Shown here: piece after piece, positions 11,118-21,789 of the stretch
Layout of the letters: every line of letters starts with the position of its first letter
Position numbering within the stretch: position 1 is the first letter of the stretch
Source: Isoetes taiwanensis
Taxonomy: Eukaryota; Streptophyta; Lycopodiopsida; Isoetales; Isoetaceae
Reading direction: 5' to 3'
NCBI GenBank assembly: GCA_021234155.1
Contig: JAJEKV010000041.1
Coordinates: 7,946,917-8,010,916 of the forward strand
Length of the DNA stretch: 64,000 nt
Made by a program: the position numbers and the translations under genes
The notes under the pieces: model-generated
What the model was told of the DNA's origin: nothing
Database searches by the model: none
The model's input: only the letters and a program-made list of their open reading frames with translations

Positions 11118-11765
11118 TGATACGGAGCGGCTCGGGGGAGTGGTTCAAGCCAACAAGGATCCAGTGGCAAGGGGCAAGGCAAGGGGCAAGGGCATATGGC
11201 AACTATAAGGGGGAAATGAAATAATATTTGCTTAAAGCTAATAAACTGGCTGATAACAGGTCGTCGACCTGTTACAGCCGAATTCCATCAGAGAGGATGC
11301 CAGATTTTCGGAAGTGCTGGGAAAAGGGATGATCCGAACAAACAAAAGGCCGATTTCTGTCTAAACATGGCCGAATCTATCTTACCTATTCTTAGCTATC
11401 TTTTTTCATAACTATTTCTAGTCAAAAGGGGAAGAACACAGAAAAAGGCCGCTCTTCAATCTGTATACTTTGCACTGAAGGCATCCCACCTAGCTTAGCT
11501 CAGTCCACTGCTTCTGTCTATAGTCATCGACCCAGCTCTGCTCAGAACCTGTATCCCTGTTTAAGCTTTCAGAAACCCTTGCCATAGCCGCTGCCAGTGC
11601 GAATTCCCAGGCAGATTTATTGTAACAGAGGTTATTGGATCCTTGTTGAAGACAATGCCCGGGCTTTACGCCAGTTGTTATCTCTGAATAATTGAATCTT
11701 ATTTCCGTCTTAGTGATGATTGTAATCTGAGGTTTCACTTCATCGCAATTTCTTCAATCGTATCA
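11118..11765 (+). repeat. 3' LTR of the gag-only element (648 bp)
   Basis: Same TGATACG...CGTATCA ends as the 5' LTR and near-identical over shared parts, but shorter by two deletions. It is followed by the target duplication AAAGG. Confidence 0.9.
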
Positions 11766-11980
11766 AAAGGCTGGAAATGCGATATGCTGGAATTACAATT
11801 GCTACAGAAATATATCATTAACCCGTTTTATTACTTCTTAATTCAATCCCTTCTAAGAAAAACAAATGTCAGCAGATCCAAGGAAGCTCCATGATGACAT
11901 TATTGCATGAAACATGGACCGTGATGCACAATCAACAAGATAACAATCAAAGCAGCTTACTAATCATATATAAAGGCCAA

Positions 11981-12196
11981 AACATGACGAGAAAATACTA
12001 AATTGCTTGCCATTACAAACCATTGGACCACCATGCCGCGAAAGAATATAGTTTCCAGTAAGGACCACCTTATAGTAATCCCTCCGCAAACATGACGAGA
12101 AAATACTAAATTGCTTGCCATTACAAACTATTGGACCACCATGCTGCGAAAGAATATAGTTTCTAGTAAGAACTGCCTTATAGTAATCCCATCGCA
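11981..12196. repeat. 108-bp tandem repeat, two copies
   Basis: Two units offset by 108 bp start at the shared ACATGACGAGAAAATACTAA. Because 108 is a multiple of three, one minus-strand frame reads through both as a 36-residue repeat (block NYILSxHGGPxVCNGKQFSI). No family is recognised, so I treat it as a repeat rather than a gene. Confidence 0.85.
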
Positions 12197-12768
12197 ATGG
12201 ACTCAACACAACTCATAAAATAAGTTCCTTCTTTAGGGGCAAATCCTTCATTAAATCTTCTTCAGTCGTGCGACAGATTAAGTCAGGTATAAACATGCAG
12301 CTGGATCGACATGTTACAGAACAATCAATTATAGCAGACAAACATAGCGTGGGTGTGCTTGCCAATGACAATGCATTCGATAACATGTTACATCATCAAT
12401 AAACCCAGCAAGTGAAGTTGAGGTTATTAATTTTGATGGAGATCTTTCAAAAGTAAATATATGGTACCATAATGGCTATCTTGTGAGATTTGTGACTGAC
12501 CAGAAGAGAACATTGGATTTCTGAGAGGTGGCTGAACAGTAAAGAGTGAAAATGAGGAAGGGCAAGATGATAAGGAAGGAACTGAAGGGATTTGGAATAA
12601 AGGGGGCATGGCACCCTAGCAATGGTTGCCATCGCTACACCCAGAAAGTGGGTGAGCCCCTTACCAAAATGTAGTATTTTAGCTTTGCATATGTGCTCAT
12701 TCTGAAGAGCTGAAACATCCAATGCAACAACAGATTTGCTTGATATAAACTTCTTAACATTGTTAAGC

Positions 12769-12856
12769 AGACGATTCTAAGAGCAGACGATTCTGAGCAG
12801 ACGATTTTAAGAGCAGACGATTTTGAGAAGCAGACGATTTTGAGAAGCAGACGGTT
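12769..12856. repeat. Short GAGCAGACGATTTT-type minisatellite
   Basis: Five to six imperfect units of about 13-18 bases built on AGCAGACGATT, varying in the spacer (CTAAG, CTG, TTAAG, TTGAGA). Confidence 0.85.
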
Positions 12857-13490
12857 CGAGAGAAAAAACATGCAAAGAAACTTAAAATGATAGGGTTCAA
12901 CACCTGACCCTAAAACTTGCACCTGAATGTCTGACTATTTGCAAAAGCGCACTTCAATAGAGGCTGGACTCCAGGATATTATGAGAAGGCGCCCACTCCT
13001 CTGACTCATGCTCTGCTGCGAAATGCACCGCTTGAAAAAAATCATGCGTGTTCGTCTTGAGCTTCTATATCCATCAAAGATGATTTGTTAGTTGAAGTTG
13101 CTACGACATGCTCCCCATGCTCCCGAATAAGTCATTTTCACCGCGCTTACTTCAGTGCTTGATCCTTGCACAACATCAAAATTCATGCGAGGAAGGAGCA
13201 CCGGTTAGCCGGTCTCTAGAGCGGCCGCCAGCAACACTGGCGACTGCCAATTTACAGGCAATTCAGCAGGTTTGGAGCGGTTTTTGGCTTCTGGGCATAT
13301 TCTAGCATATACTTAGAAAATGCCCAAAACCAACATGGGCGCAACCCAAAAACGCAGATGAAGCGTACAGGTATTTGGCCTGACCGTGGGCGACAATGTA
13401 GAGGAAGTTCCAAGTTCGAACACATTGATTGATGATAGGCCTACGTGTTTTAGAAGAGCACGATAAGCCGCAAAATTTTCTCCTCATCTT

Positions 13491-15152
13491 ATGTTGTGGA
13501 GCTGTTTTCAGAGGCCTTCCGGGTTGCAGCATGTGGGCATTATATTCCCGGTTTTCAGTTCATGTGGCATTCACTGCCTGGCTGATCAAGTAAGGCAATT
13601 TAACAATATAAAGTCTTTTGCAGAGTGCAAGCTCTACCATGGTGATGGCTTGAGAAGTGGATTAGTTGGAAATGCATTCGTGCAGAATCATTTGATAAGC
13701 ATGTATCTCAAAAGCAAATGCGTGGGAGATGCAGTAGCACTTTTTGATCGGATGGGCCACCGAAACACCGTCTCGTGGAACCTGATGATCACAACAAATG
13801 TGCAGCAAGAGTGTTACGAACATGCATTCCAATTATATAAGGAAATGCGTTTCAGTGGGGTGAAGCGAAACAATGTTACATTTGTTACAATTCTTGGTGC
13901 TTGCATAGGGGAAGCATCGGCCCCCAAAGGGAAACTTATCCATGCTACTATAGTAGACGATAATGAGGTAGACGCATGTGTTGTCGTGGGAACTGCACTT
14001 CTCAACATGTATGGCAAATGCAACTACCTGGAAACCGCTCGAAATTTGTTTCTGGTAATGTCAAAGCAAGATATGCCTGTCTGGAATGCCATGATCACGG
14101 TAGAGATTCAACAAGGAAATAGGAGAGATGCACTTAATCTTTTTTGGAAAGCCTGCATTGAGCGTTTGGACCTTAATAGAATCACTTATCTTACAGTTTT
14201 AAATGTTATCTCATGTTCAAAAGATGTCACAGAAGGCAGACTTATCCATTCGTTCATTCTACAAGATGGGAACCAGCTTGATGTTACTGTTGCTAATGCT
14301 CTTATCAGTATGTATAACAAGTGTGGGAGTCTTAGTGAATCAGGTATGGTGTTTTACAATATGAGTTTCCCAAACGTCATCTCTTGGACGTCTATAATTG
14401 CAGCATATGCTGAGCATGAATTTGCCCAAGAGGCTCTTGAGCTTTTTCAGCAGATGTATCTGAAAGGCGTGACACCCAATAAGGTCACCTTTATTGCCAT
14501 TCTAAATGCATGCTCCACGCTAGGGGACTTAACCGAGGGGAAGTTAATTCATACGTGCATTTCTCGCATGGGTGTTGAGCGTGATATTGCTGTGGGGACT
14601 GCTCTCGTTAACATGTATGGAAGGTGTGGAAGTGTTTCACATGCACTAAGAACCTTCCAGAGAGTGCAAAAACCTGATAGGCTTTCATGGAGTGCTATGA
14701 TTGCAGCATACACTTTTAATGGATATGCTAAGGAAGCATTCCAGATCTTTCATCAGATGCATAGGACATCTGTGAGGCCTGACACCATCACTTTTCTTAG
14801 CATTCTTTCTGCATGTAGCCATGCTGGGTTGTTTGATGCAGGCTGGCATCATTTCTTATCTATAAGCGGAGATCATGGACTTGTTCCTTCCAGTGAGAAT
14901 CATCAATGCATGGTTGACATTCTTGGACGGGTGGGATTACTTGATGAGGCTGAAGATCTAATCCACAAGTTGCCATTTGCAGTAGAACCGTTAGGATGGA
15001 TGATTCTTCTTGGTGCTTGTAAAGTTCATGATAGTATGGCACAGGGAATAAATGCAGCAACCTGTCTTCTGGAGTTGCAACCGCAGAATTCTGCTGGCTA
15101 TGTTGTGCTGTCTAATATTTATGCCACAGCTAGCATGACTGCAATAAGATGA
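13491..15152 (+). CDS. PLS-class pentatricopeptide repeat protein, truncated in the E domain (possible pseudogene)
   Basis: A 553-residue frame made of PPR motifs in P, L and S types, with signature blocks such as VxNALISMYNKCGSL, NVISWTSIIAAYAEHE, ALELFQQM and TFIAILNACSTLGDL. Repeats run from about residue 60 to 500. Residues about 500-545 (PLGWMILLGACKVH to VVLSNIYA) are the start of an E1 domain, which normally continues into E2 and sometimes DYW. Here the frame ends at TGA just after SNIYATASMTAIR, so E2 and DYW are missing. PPR proteins of this class bind organelle RNA and many direct C-to-U editing. The start is only the first ATG of the frame, and an organelle targeting peptide is not obvious, so the 5' end may be incomplete. 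The 3' half is duplicated directly downstream. Confidence 0.8.
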   Translation: MLWSCFQRPSGLQHVGIIFPVFSSCGIHCLADQVRQFNNIKSFAECKLYHGDGLRSGLVGNAFVQNHLISMYLKSKCVGDAVALFDRMGHRNTVSWNLMITTNVQQECYEHAFQLYKEMRFSGVKRNNVTFVTILGACIGEASAPKGKLIHATIVDDNEVDACVVVGTALLNMYGKCNYLETARNLFLVMSKQDMPVWNAMITVEIQQGNRRDALNLFWKACIERLDLNRITYLTVLNVISCSKDVTEGRLIHSFILQDGNQLDVTVANALISMYNKCGSLSESGMVFYNMSFPNVISWTSIIAAYAEHEFAQEALELFQQMYLKGVTPNKVTFIAILNACSTLGDLTEGKLIHTCISRMGVERDIAVGTALVNMYGRCGSVSHALRTFQRVQKPDRLSWSAMIAAYTFNGYAKEAFQIFHQMHRTSVRPDTITFLSILSACSHAGLFDAGWHHFLSISGDHGLVPSSENHQCMVDILGRVGLLDEAEDLIHKLPFAVEPLGWMILLGACKVHDSMAQGINAATCLLELQPQNSAGYVVLSNIYATASMTAIR

Positions 15153-16325
15153 TGATGATCCAGTTTAGAGATCGTTGTGTTTGGACACCTCATGCGGCGA
15201 AAGATTTCTACATTACCAAGACATTAAAACATTCATCAGATAAGTCTGGAGTTGATGTTTTTCTCATGTTATTTTGTAGGAAAAGGACGGCATTGAGAAA
15301 CAAATGCTCCTCTTTGTGTATTGGATGATATTTACCTTGTTCATCAATGCACTTCATGTCTGAAAATACTAGAGGCTCAAGAGGCTCTTGAGCTTTTTCA
15401 TCAGATGTATCTGAAAGGCGTGACACTCAATAAGGTCACCTTTATTGCCATTCTAAATGCATGCTCCACGCTAGGGGACTTAACCGAGGGGAAGTTAATT
15501 CATACGTGCATTTCTCGCATGGGTGTTGAGCGTGATATTGCTGTGGGGACTGCTCTCGTTAACATGTATGGAAGGTGTGGAAGTGTTTCACATGCATTAA
15601 GAACCTTCCAGAGAGTGCAAAAACCTGATAGGCTTTCATGGAGTGCTATGATTGCAGCATACACTTTTAATGGATATGCTAAGGAAGCATTCCAGATCTT
15701 TCATCAGATGCATAGGACATCTGTGAGGCCTGACACCATCACTTTTCTTAGCATTCTTTCTGCATGTAGCCATGCTGGGTTGTTTGATGCAGGCTGGCAT
15801 CATTTCTTATCTATAAGCGGAGATCATGGACTTGTTCCTTCCAGTGAGAATCATCAATGCATGGTTGACATTCTTGGACGGGTGGGACTACGTGATGAGG
15901 CTGAAGATCTAATCCACAAGTTGCCATTTGCAGTAGAACCGTTAGGATGGATGATTCTTCTTGGTGCTTGTAAAGTTCATGATAGTATGGCACAGGGAAT
16001 AAATGCAGCAACCTGTCTTCTGGAGTTGCAACGGCAGAATTCTGCTGGCTATGTTGTGCTGTCTAATATTTATGCCACAGCTAGCATGACTGCAATAAGA
16101 TGATGATGATCCAGTTTAGAGATCGTTGTGTTTGGACACCTCATGCGGCGAAAGATTTCTACATTACCAAGACATTAAAACATTCATCAGATAAGTCTGG
16201 AGTTGATGTTTTTCTCATGTTATTTTGTAGGAAAAGGACGGCATTGAGAAACAAATGCTCCTCTTTGTGTATTGGATGATATTTACCTTGTTCATCAATG
16301 CACTTCATGTCTGAAAATACTAGAG
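14427..16325 (+). repeat. 951-bp tandem duplication of the PPR 3' half
   Basis: Unit 1 is about 14427-15377 and unit 2 about 15378-16325, with a constant 951-bp offset (CAAGAGGCTCTTGAG at 14427 and 15378; CTGAAAATACTAGAG at 15360 and 16311). Only a few substitutions separate them, so the event is recent. 951 is divisible by three, but the stop after TAIR intervenes, so the units are not joined into one protein. Confidence 0.95.
15321..16103 (+). pseudogene. Duplicated PPR 3' half (260 residues)
   Basis: The frame begins in the downstream flank of unit 1, crosses the duplication junction, and from AQEALELFHQM onward is nearly identical to residues 312-553 of the upstream PPR frame, ending at the same TAIR stop. 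It has about five PPR motifs plus the partial E1 domain and lacks all upstream repeats and any targeting peptide. I regard it as a partial duplicate, not an independent gene, unless spliced to something upstream. Confidence 0.85.
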
Positions 16326-16414
16326 AGTCTCAGCAGAATTATTCTCATAATAATATACAAAAGGGCCAAGGTTGACAGTCTTATTAGGCCAAGGTTATCA
16401 TCTTGTATAGTATT

Positions 16415-16600
16415 GAACGTTCATTAAGAACCTTCCAGATAATGCAAAAGCCTGATAGACTTTCATGGAGTGCTCCAATTGCAGCATAAACTTTTTAGGA
16501 TGTGCTAAGGAAGCATTCCAGTCTTCCATCAGATGCATCCCAAATAACTAAGGCCAAGCATTCTTTCTGCAGGTAACCATGCTTGGGGCGTTTGATGTAT
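16415..16600 (+). pseudogene. Third, decayed PPR fragment
   Basis: It resembles 14640-14840: 'AAGAACCTTCCAGA', 'CCTGATAGACTTTCATGGAG', 'GGAAGCATTCCAG' and 'ATTCTTTCTGCA' appear in the same order, but with stops and deletions. It is more diverged than the two 951-bp units, so it predates that duplication. Confidence 0.8.
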
Positions 16601-17049
16601 TATTAAATGACAGCGACATGCAAAGAAACAGGAAACTTTGAGTGCTGAAAAGTGAGGTTTTGTTCCAGTGATGATTAACATACATCCAGGTTTCTGAATT
16701 CTAGGAGCGCCGTTTGTCCTGGAGTTCCAACTAGAATTCCCCAGACTTAGCAATTCTGATCCAGGTATATTTTGACCCTGGTTTATCCATTGTCAACATT
16801 TCCCCTCATAATATACCCTTAACAGACCATCAGAGTTTGAACAAAATCAACACCTCTATCTATTTTTTACTTTTCAATAAATGATGAAACTAACTAAATG
16901 CAAGGCAAACTTTTGCCAATTGATTAAAGCTGGCCTCCAATCAAATCTAATGTCTTCAATGCTGCAATACTTCTTTAACCTTCATCTGACTCCAAATTAT
17001 TCAGGCCTTTCTTGTATTCCTTCAACATTTCTTATACAACAACTTCAGA
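16601..17049. other. Unassigned spacer
   Basis: No recognisable gene. It lies between the PPR relic and a minus-strand copia fragment and could be the 3' part of that element, but no LTR end is seen. Confidence 0.45.
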
Positions 17050-17450
17050 CCTGCAACATGCTAAGACCTGCAGTGAACTTCACAAACTGCAACATGCTAA
17101 GACCTGCAATGCACTTTACAAACTGCTTCTTTTCTAAAGCTTTGATAAATACATCTGCAGTCATTTTGTCATTTCTCAAATGCTGAAGAATAATATGCCC
17201 TTCAATTACCTTCTCCATGGTGAAATGAAACTAAACTTATGTTTTGCTTTAGTAAAATTGGTTGGATTCTTCACAAGAGGAATGGCAGCGAAATTAATTA
17301 TTATAAAATCACTTTAGCCTTTTGGTGTGGCACATAGATTTCTGCAAGTAACCTCTTTAAACGAAATGCATTTCTTTGCAGCACAACACAGAGCCGTATA
17401 CACAGATTTACATGTGGAAGCTGCAGTACACTCTTGTTTCTTCAACACTC
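17050..17450 (-). pseudogene. Ty1/copia RNase H relic
   Basis: Reading the minus strand with frameshifts gives the order expected of a copia RNase H: a KKQECTAASTCKSVYTALCC block (like the SKKQ...STAEAEYIA core), KNPTNFTKAKHKFSFI (like NPVxHxRTKHIEI), then GHIILQHLRNDKMTADVFIKAL (like the ...DQLADIFTKAL end). Stops and shifts occur throughout. The C-terminal end is duplicated as a roughly 35-bp direct repeat at 17053-17126. Confidence 0.7.
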
Positions 17451-17658
17451 TATCTCTTGCATCTGCAAAACCTTATAACAAAAGATATTTAGGGGCTTTA
17501 TGATAATGACAAATGCCCATGGTAGGTGTACTTTGTAAATATCAAAGAATTCTTTTGAGAGGCAATCAATGCTGAGGTGCAGGATTATAAAAATATTGAC
17601 TTAAGGTAATAGTGGACTACACAATGTTAAATCTAGTACAAACCGTATAATGCATGAG

Positions 17659-18560
17659 TATGACGCTCCCTGAACCTATACGATGCTCCCATCATATAAA
17701 TATGGGAAATTCCCCTCCCATGGCGACTCCATCACCACGGAAAGGCCCTCTGTCTGACTCGGATTGCTTGTGATGGGCAAGTGTCCGGGTGAAGGACACG
17801 GAGGTGTCATTTGTCCCACGCCTTCTATGGGAATTCTATACAGTGGAAGCATACATACATGTTAGCACACGGCAACAATACAAATAAATGATATGCCACC
17901 ACGAAGGGTGGCCCATCCATCAACAACACGAATAATAACAGAATACCAACATAACATAAGAAATGCATCATAAATAAGGATTCTACCCTGGGCTCAGACT
18001 CAAGGGGGTTAACTGACAGTTAGGGCCTCGGGATAACAACAGACGGAATAACGACAATGGCGTTGGCTGGTATAGAACAATAGCTAGGATAGTCCACTCC
18101 ATCCGCCCCTCCTGTGCACACTTTGCAGATAGGCTGAATCATACTATGACATGGTACGCAATCTCATGGATTCACCCCATGAGACTACTCCGGGTTGCAT
18201 CTCCTCGTTCCGACGAGGCAGGGAAGAAATGAAGTCACTCCCAGAAGATGATGGTTCCATGGGTGGCTAGAGGATCGTGGTTCCTTCAGGCAACCACACA
18301 TCCGTACCCGACTTTAGCCCCCCAAAATCCATAGGCCGCCTCGGCGCGCCCATCGATCCCAAGACGTCCCTTTAGGTACGCATCTTGCGACCACTATAGG
18401 AATCCTATAGTCAAACTATGCAGGATTCCACCTCCGTTTCACCATCATGCTCGTTATCTGGCGTTGAATCACAATATAGCATCCACAGCCTGGTGGCTCT
18501 TGTGCACACTACAGGCCGCATTTAATGGGATTTAAAGGTTTCTAACTAGGAGCATCTCTA
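17659..18560 (-). mobile_element. Family A LTR, divergent subfamily, minus orientation
   Basis: It begins TATGACGCTCCCTGAACC and closely matches 40958-41860, sharing the CCTATACGATGCTCCCATC start, the CCTCCTGTGCAC/GATAGGCTGAATCAT block and the TTCCACCTCCGTTTCACC block. The outer end is not clear. It lies on the 3' side of a minus-strand chromovirus integrase relic (19290-20030), the position expected for that element's 3' LTR. Confidence 0.6.
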
Positions 18561-19289
18561 GTTGTCCTCAGTATCAAGACTATTCTTACTGTAGGCCAAC
18601 ACATGACATGTTGGACGCAAGTCTCCCTACCTTAAAGAGGTAATGCAAAATTATAAGTCACACAAAAGTTGTCATGTTCAAAGTGATCAAGTTTGAAATG
18701 ACGCGTAATGTGCAATTTATAACTCGGCAAAGATTGAACATGAATTAATGGAACAATGTTATGTGGACGGGGCCATAACGATTTATGTTATCCTCAGCAT
18801 TTGCGTTAGGTGGTTAACTTACAAGGAAAATTAAATTATGAAAGGTGGACAGATTTAGGTAGGTGATATAAAAGATACATATATAGATCGTACACGATCA
18901 TCATGTAGGACCGTAATCATGTCAAATGTCGACACTCAAGATATAATACATAAGCAAGCACACTATTGGTCCGCGGTGGACCCTAGCCTATAGGGCCTGG
19001 CTATACGCTTTTGGCCTCCAGAATTACAAGACATCAGTGTCTATAAATTAATTTATATCTTGTGTTTGATGGGACCACCTCCTTTGAGGAAGAAAAGGAA
19101 AAAAAAGGGAAACCTATCGTGTCTAAGGCTTGCCGTTCATCTCGGTGTAAGGAATGACAATGTTCTCATTATAGCCGTAGACAAAGGCATCCTATTATGA
19201 CTATATGCCCATCCCCATTCATAGGATGCATCTAGCCCGATCCCCGCTGCATGAAGGCTGGCCTGCATGATCCCTGCCAGATCTAAGAC
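18561..19289. other. Unassigned stretch between family A LTR and integrase relic
   Basis: No gene seen. If the LTR and integrase belong to one element, this is the rest of the LTR plus the 3' untranslated part. Confidence 0.4.
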
Positions 19290-20030
19290 TCACGAGATAT
19301 CGGCTGGTGGTTGTAGCACGCGCCGCTTTCCGTCGAAGCCGGAATTGATGGCGGCGTTGTTGGCGCATGCATGGCATTGCCATAGGAAATCCAGGTAAGC
19401 CTCAACAAAAATCCCACTTGAGGACTGATGTTGGACCTTCCTTTGGTAAGTGATTCCACTTAACAAAGTAGGACAGGCTATAGTCGTCCCTTGTCTGCTT
19501 GTCCGCACGATCGAGAAGAGCGTGTGGAACTAGTTCCACTTGCTCGTCCGTCCTATCAAAGAGCATTGAGGATCCATATGTTACCTTAGGACTAATTGTA
19601 TAGTTCGCCAAAAGGCTTACGACCAGGACGTTATGGCGTGCAGATGCACGAGAAGCAGCTTATAGGCCCGTGGGCATATTGGCTAGATTATCTAAAAGGT
19701 TCCGCTCATCGAGATGGCAGTATCGTGCAATATCGAATCTTAGGATGAGCCTGCTAAGAATTAATCTTCAACTAGATGAGGTTTGCAACCCGAATCCTCA
19801 ACAAAGTGTACATGTCGGTGAGCAATCTGGGGTTAAAATGCCGTAGTCATGGTGAGTTAGGTCTGTGTAGTGTTGTGTCTACGCGGTATCGGTGGTGCGA
19901 CATGGCAGAATTTGTGCCATTTTAGACAACTCGTTGATCATGACCACGAAATAGCAAATGTCCTCATGGTTTGTAAAACCCCCACTATTACATCCGTGGT
20001 GATGAGTTTCGCAATGGTTGGAACTCTTCT
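19290..20030 (-). pseudogene. Chromovirus integrase/chromodomain relic
   Basis: Minus-strand frames carry INELSKMAQILPCRTTDT (about 19,890-19,945), the decayed form of the integrase-core VVDRxSKxAHFIPC stretch, then VELVPHALLDRADKQTRDDY and SLSYFVKWNHLPKEG (19402-19611), resembling the integrase C-terminus with a chromodomain (…YLVKWKxLPxEDATWE). Many stops and shifts separate the blocks. Chromoviruses are Ty3/gypsy elements whose chromodomain guides integration to chromatin. Confidence 0.6.
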
Positions 20031-20089
20031 GGAATCCATCAGTAGTCACGTTTCCATTTTACTATACTTATCGATACATACCTTCCATT

Positions 20090-21015
20090 ACGACACTATT
20101 CATTCGTGTTATACTGTTAGAGAACTGACACTATATTATAATATACAAAATTTAGAAATCATTCTTTACTCACACACATTTAACTGATTATATATTATAC
20201 ACACGCATAGACATAGATAACATCTATTTCCGTTTTTAATATAAGACACACCTACAATTCTGAAATTGTATAGTACAATTTCATTCTAATCATATTAACT
20301 TCTTTTTAAATCTCTATTACACGCTTCATTCACTTTGCAATTTATTTTATTACATTCTGCCCTAAGTTTTATTTATTATCAAATGTTTTCCTTATTTCTT
20401 ACATTTTTTTTGACAACTCACATATTGGTACTCTCATTCTTCTATATACCCATGAGATTTATAGTTATACTCTTTTATATCATTCACATACAGTTCTTTA
20501 TCCCGTATATCATTTAAGACACATATATTGTCCACTATATATACTCGTTCTTCATCGTTTATCATTCGTAATCTCTTTATAATCATAATCTAACTCTCAG
20601 TATTCCTGCTATAGTTTTTATAACATATACATAATTATATTTTTTCATTCTATGATAGTTAAGACTGCAGCCACTCTACACTTTATTCTATCAATATTTT
20701 CTTTTCACTATATTTTTTAATACCTTTCTCCTTTTGATTATCTTTCATGTTTCCACACTCACACTCTTTATCTTAACCATACGTTATATCCACAACTGTA
20801 CACATTTTAAGTCAGTATTTATATATATTCTCATTTACATACATTGATTGCACATACAGACACTGTATATTTACATTTTATACTACCCCTCTTCAATGTA
20901 CTCCTCTGTTCGTCCTCACTATTAGAATCCTTTATACTGTGTGCTTTATATACGACATTCATTCCGTACTTATTCCTTCTTATTTACTTATATCTCACAC
21001 ATACATTTTATTTGA
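20090..21015. other. G-depleted A/T/C-rich tract (about 0.9 kb)
   Basis: The plus strand is almost free of G over some 900 bases while C stays common, giving many 'ACACAC', 'TTCATTC' and 'TATAT' stretches. The frames over it are low-complexity and not credible genes. Composition changes abruptly at both ends (about 20,060 and 21,020). Confidence 0.75.
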
Positions 21016-21369
21016 TACGGTTAAGCTGGTACCGCCGGGGATGAGTCGGGCAAAGGGGTTGATGGTTGATGTCCGCCTGTGCTATGGCTATGGGGTCTAT
21101 CTGTGTCATAGAAGGGTCGTTGTAACTACGGTGCCCTCGACAAAATATCAAAAAGATGTCTCATCGCTTCTGAGCCTCTTATATAATGATGGCGGTGCAG
21201 GTCCTGGGTGTCCAACATTAGGAGAACAAAATTGAAGCAAAACCACGAAATAAATCCGAGCCCAAGCTCTGAAGAGTCACAATCGCGATTCCTGAAAATG
21301 AGATCTAACATGAAATACGACAAAATCATTGTATTGCTTAGATAAACAAGAGACAAACTATGCAGAACT

Positions 21370-21789
21370 TTACATAAGTTTGGTAAGATCTGGGAGGTAT
21401 CTATGCGAATTGCTGTCTAGATAAAAATACATTGTCAATGCTTTCAGCTGATAGTGAGCCTCCAAGATGACGTCTTGGTGTTCCACCAGTGGAGATGCCA
21501 GTAAGATGTTGAAAAGTATACACACCTTGACCTGCAGTCGTTGTGCCCGATCATTGAAAAGTGCTGAGCACTGGCCCTGAGTAGCCGACCTAAACTGTGG
21601 ATCATTTCGTTCGCAGAGAATCAGTATGGTATTATCAACCACCCGCTGACACACTAGACCGAGCACTTTCTTTTTGTCTGTATCATCTTGGTTTGTAAGG
21701 CTGCGAGTAGCGATAGGTGCGTCGTTGCGTGGAGTCATTGCTGTAGGAGCACTTGTAGACATTAAAGCTGTCGGTCTACCTATAAACAT
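21370..21789 (-). pseudogene. Possible copia Gag (UBN2-like) fragment
   Basis: A 139-residue minus-strand frame has the general spacing of a copia Gag core: DKKKVLGLVCQRVVDNTILIL (residues about 38-58), then an ATQGQCSALFNDRAQRLQVKV stretch like the 'A..W..L...' core, and a leucine-rich end. No zinc knuckle or further pol sequence adjoins it. The assignment rests on pattern only and could be wrong. Confidence 0.35.

Larger units (their letters stand above)
8792..11765 (+). mobile_element. Complete gag-only LTR retrotransposon (TR-GAG-like), 2,974 bp
   Basis: Two direct LTRs (8792-9527 and 11118-11765) begin TGATACG and end CGTATCA, a perfect 7-bp inverted pair. The element is bounded by identical 5-bp target duplications, AAAGG at 8787-8791 and 11766-11770. 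A tRNA-iMet primer-binding site follows the first LTR and a polypurine tract precedes the second. The 1.59-kb interior holds only a broken Ty3/gypsy-type gag; there is no protease, reverse transcriptase, RNase H or integrase, so mobility would need enzymes supplied in trans. The second LTR lacks two short segments present in the first. Confidence 0.92.
11771..13490. other. Spacer upstream of the PPR locus, with two small tandem arrays
   Basis: No convincing gene. It holds a two-copy 108-bp repeat (11981-12196) and a short 'GAGCAGACGATTTT' array (about 12769-12856). The last few hundred bases may be the 5' untranslated region or promoter of the PPR locus, but no promoter element is distinctive. 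Confidence 0.5.
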
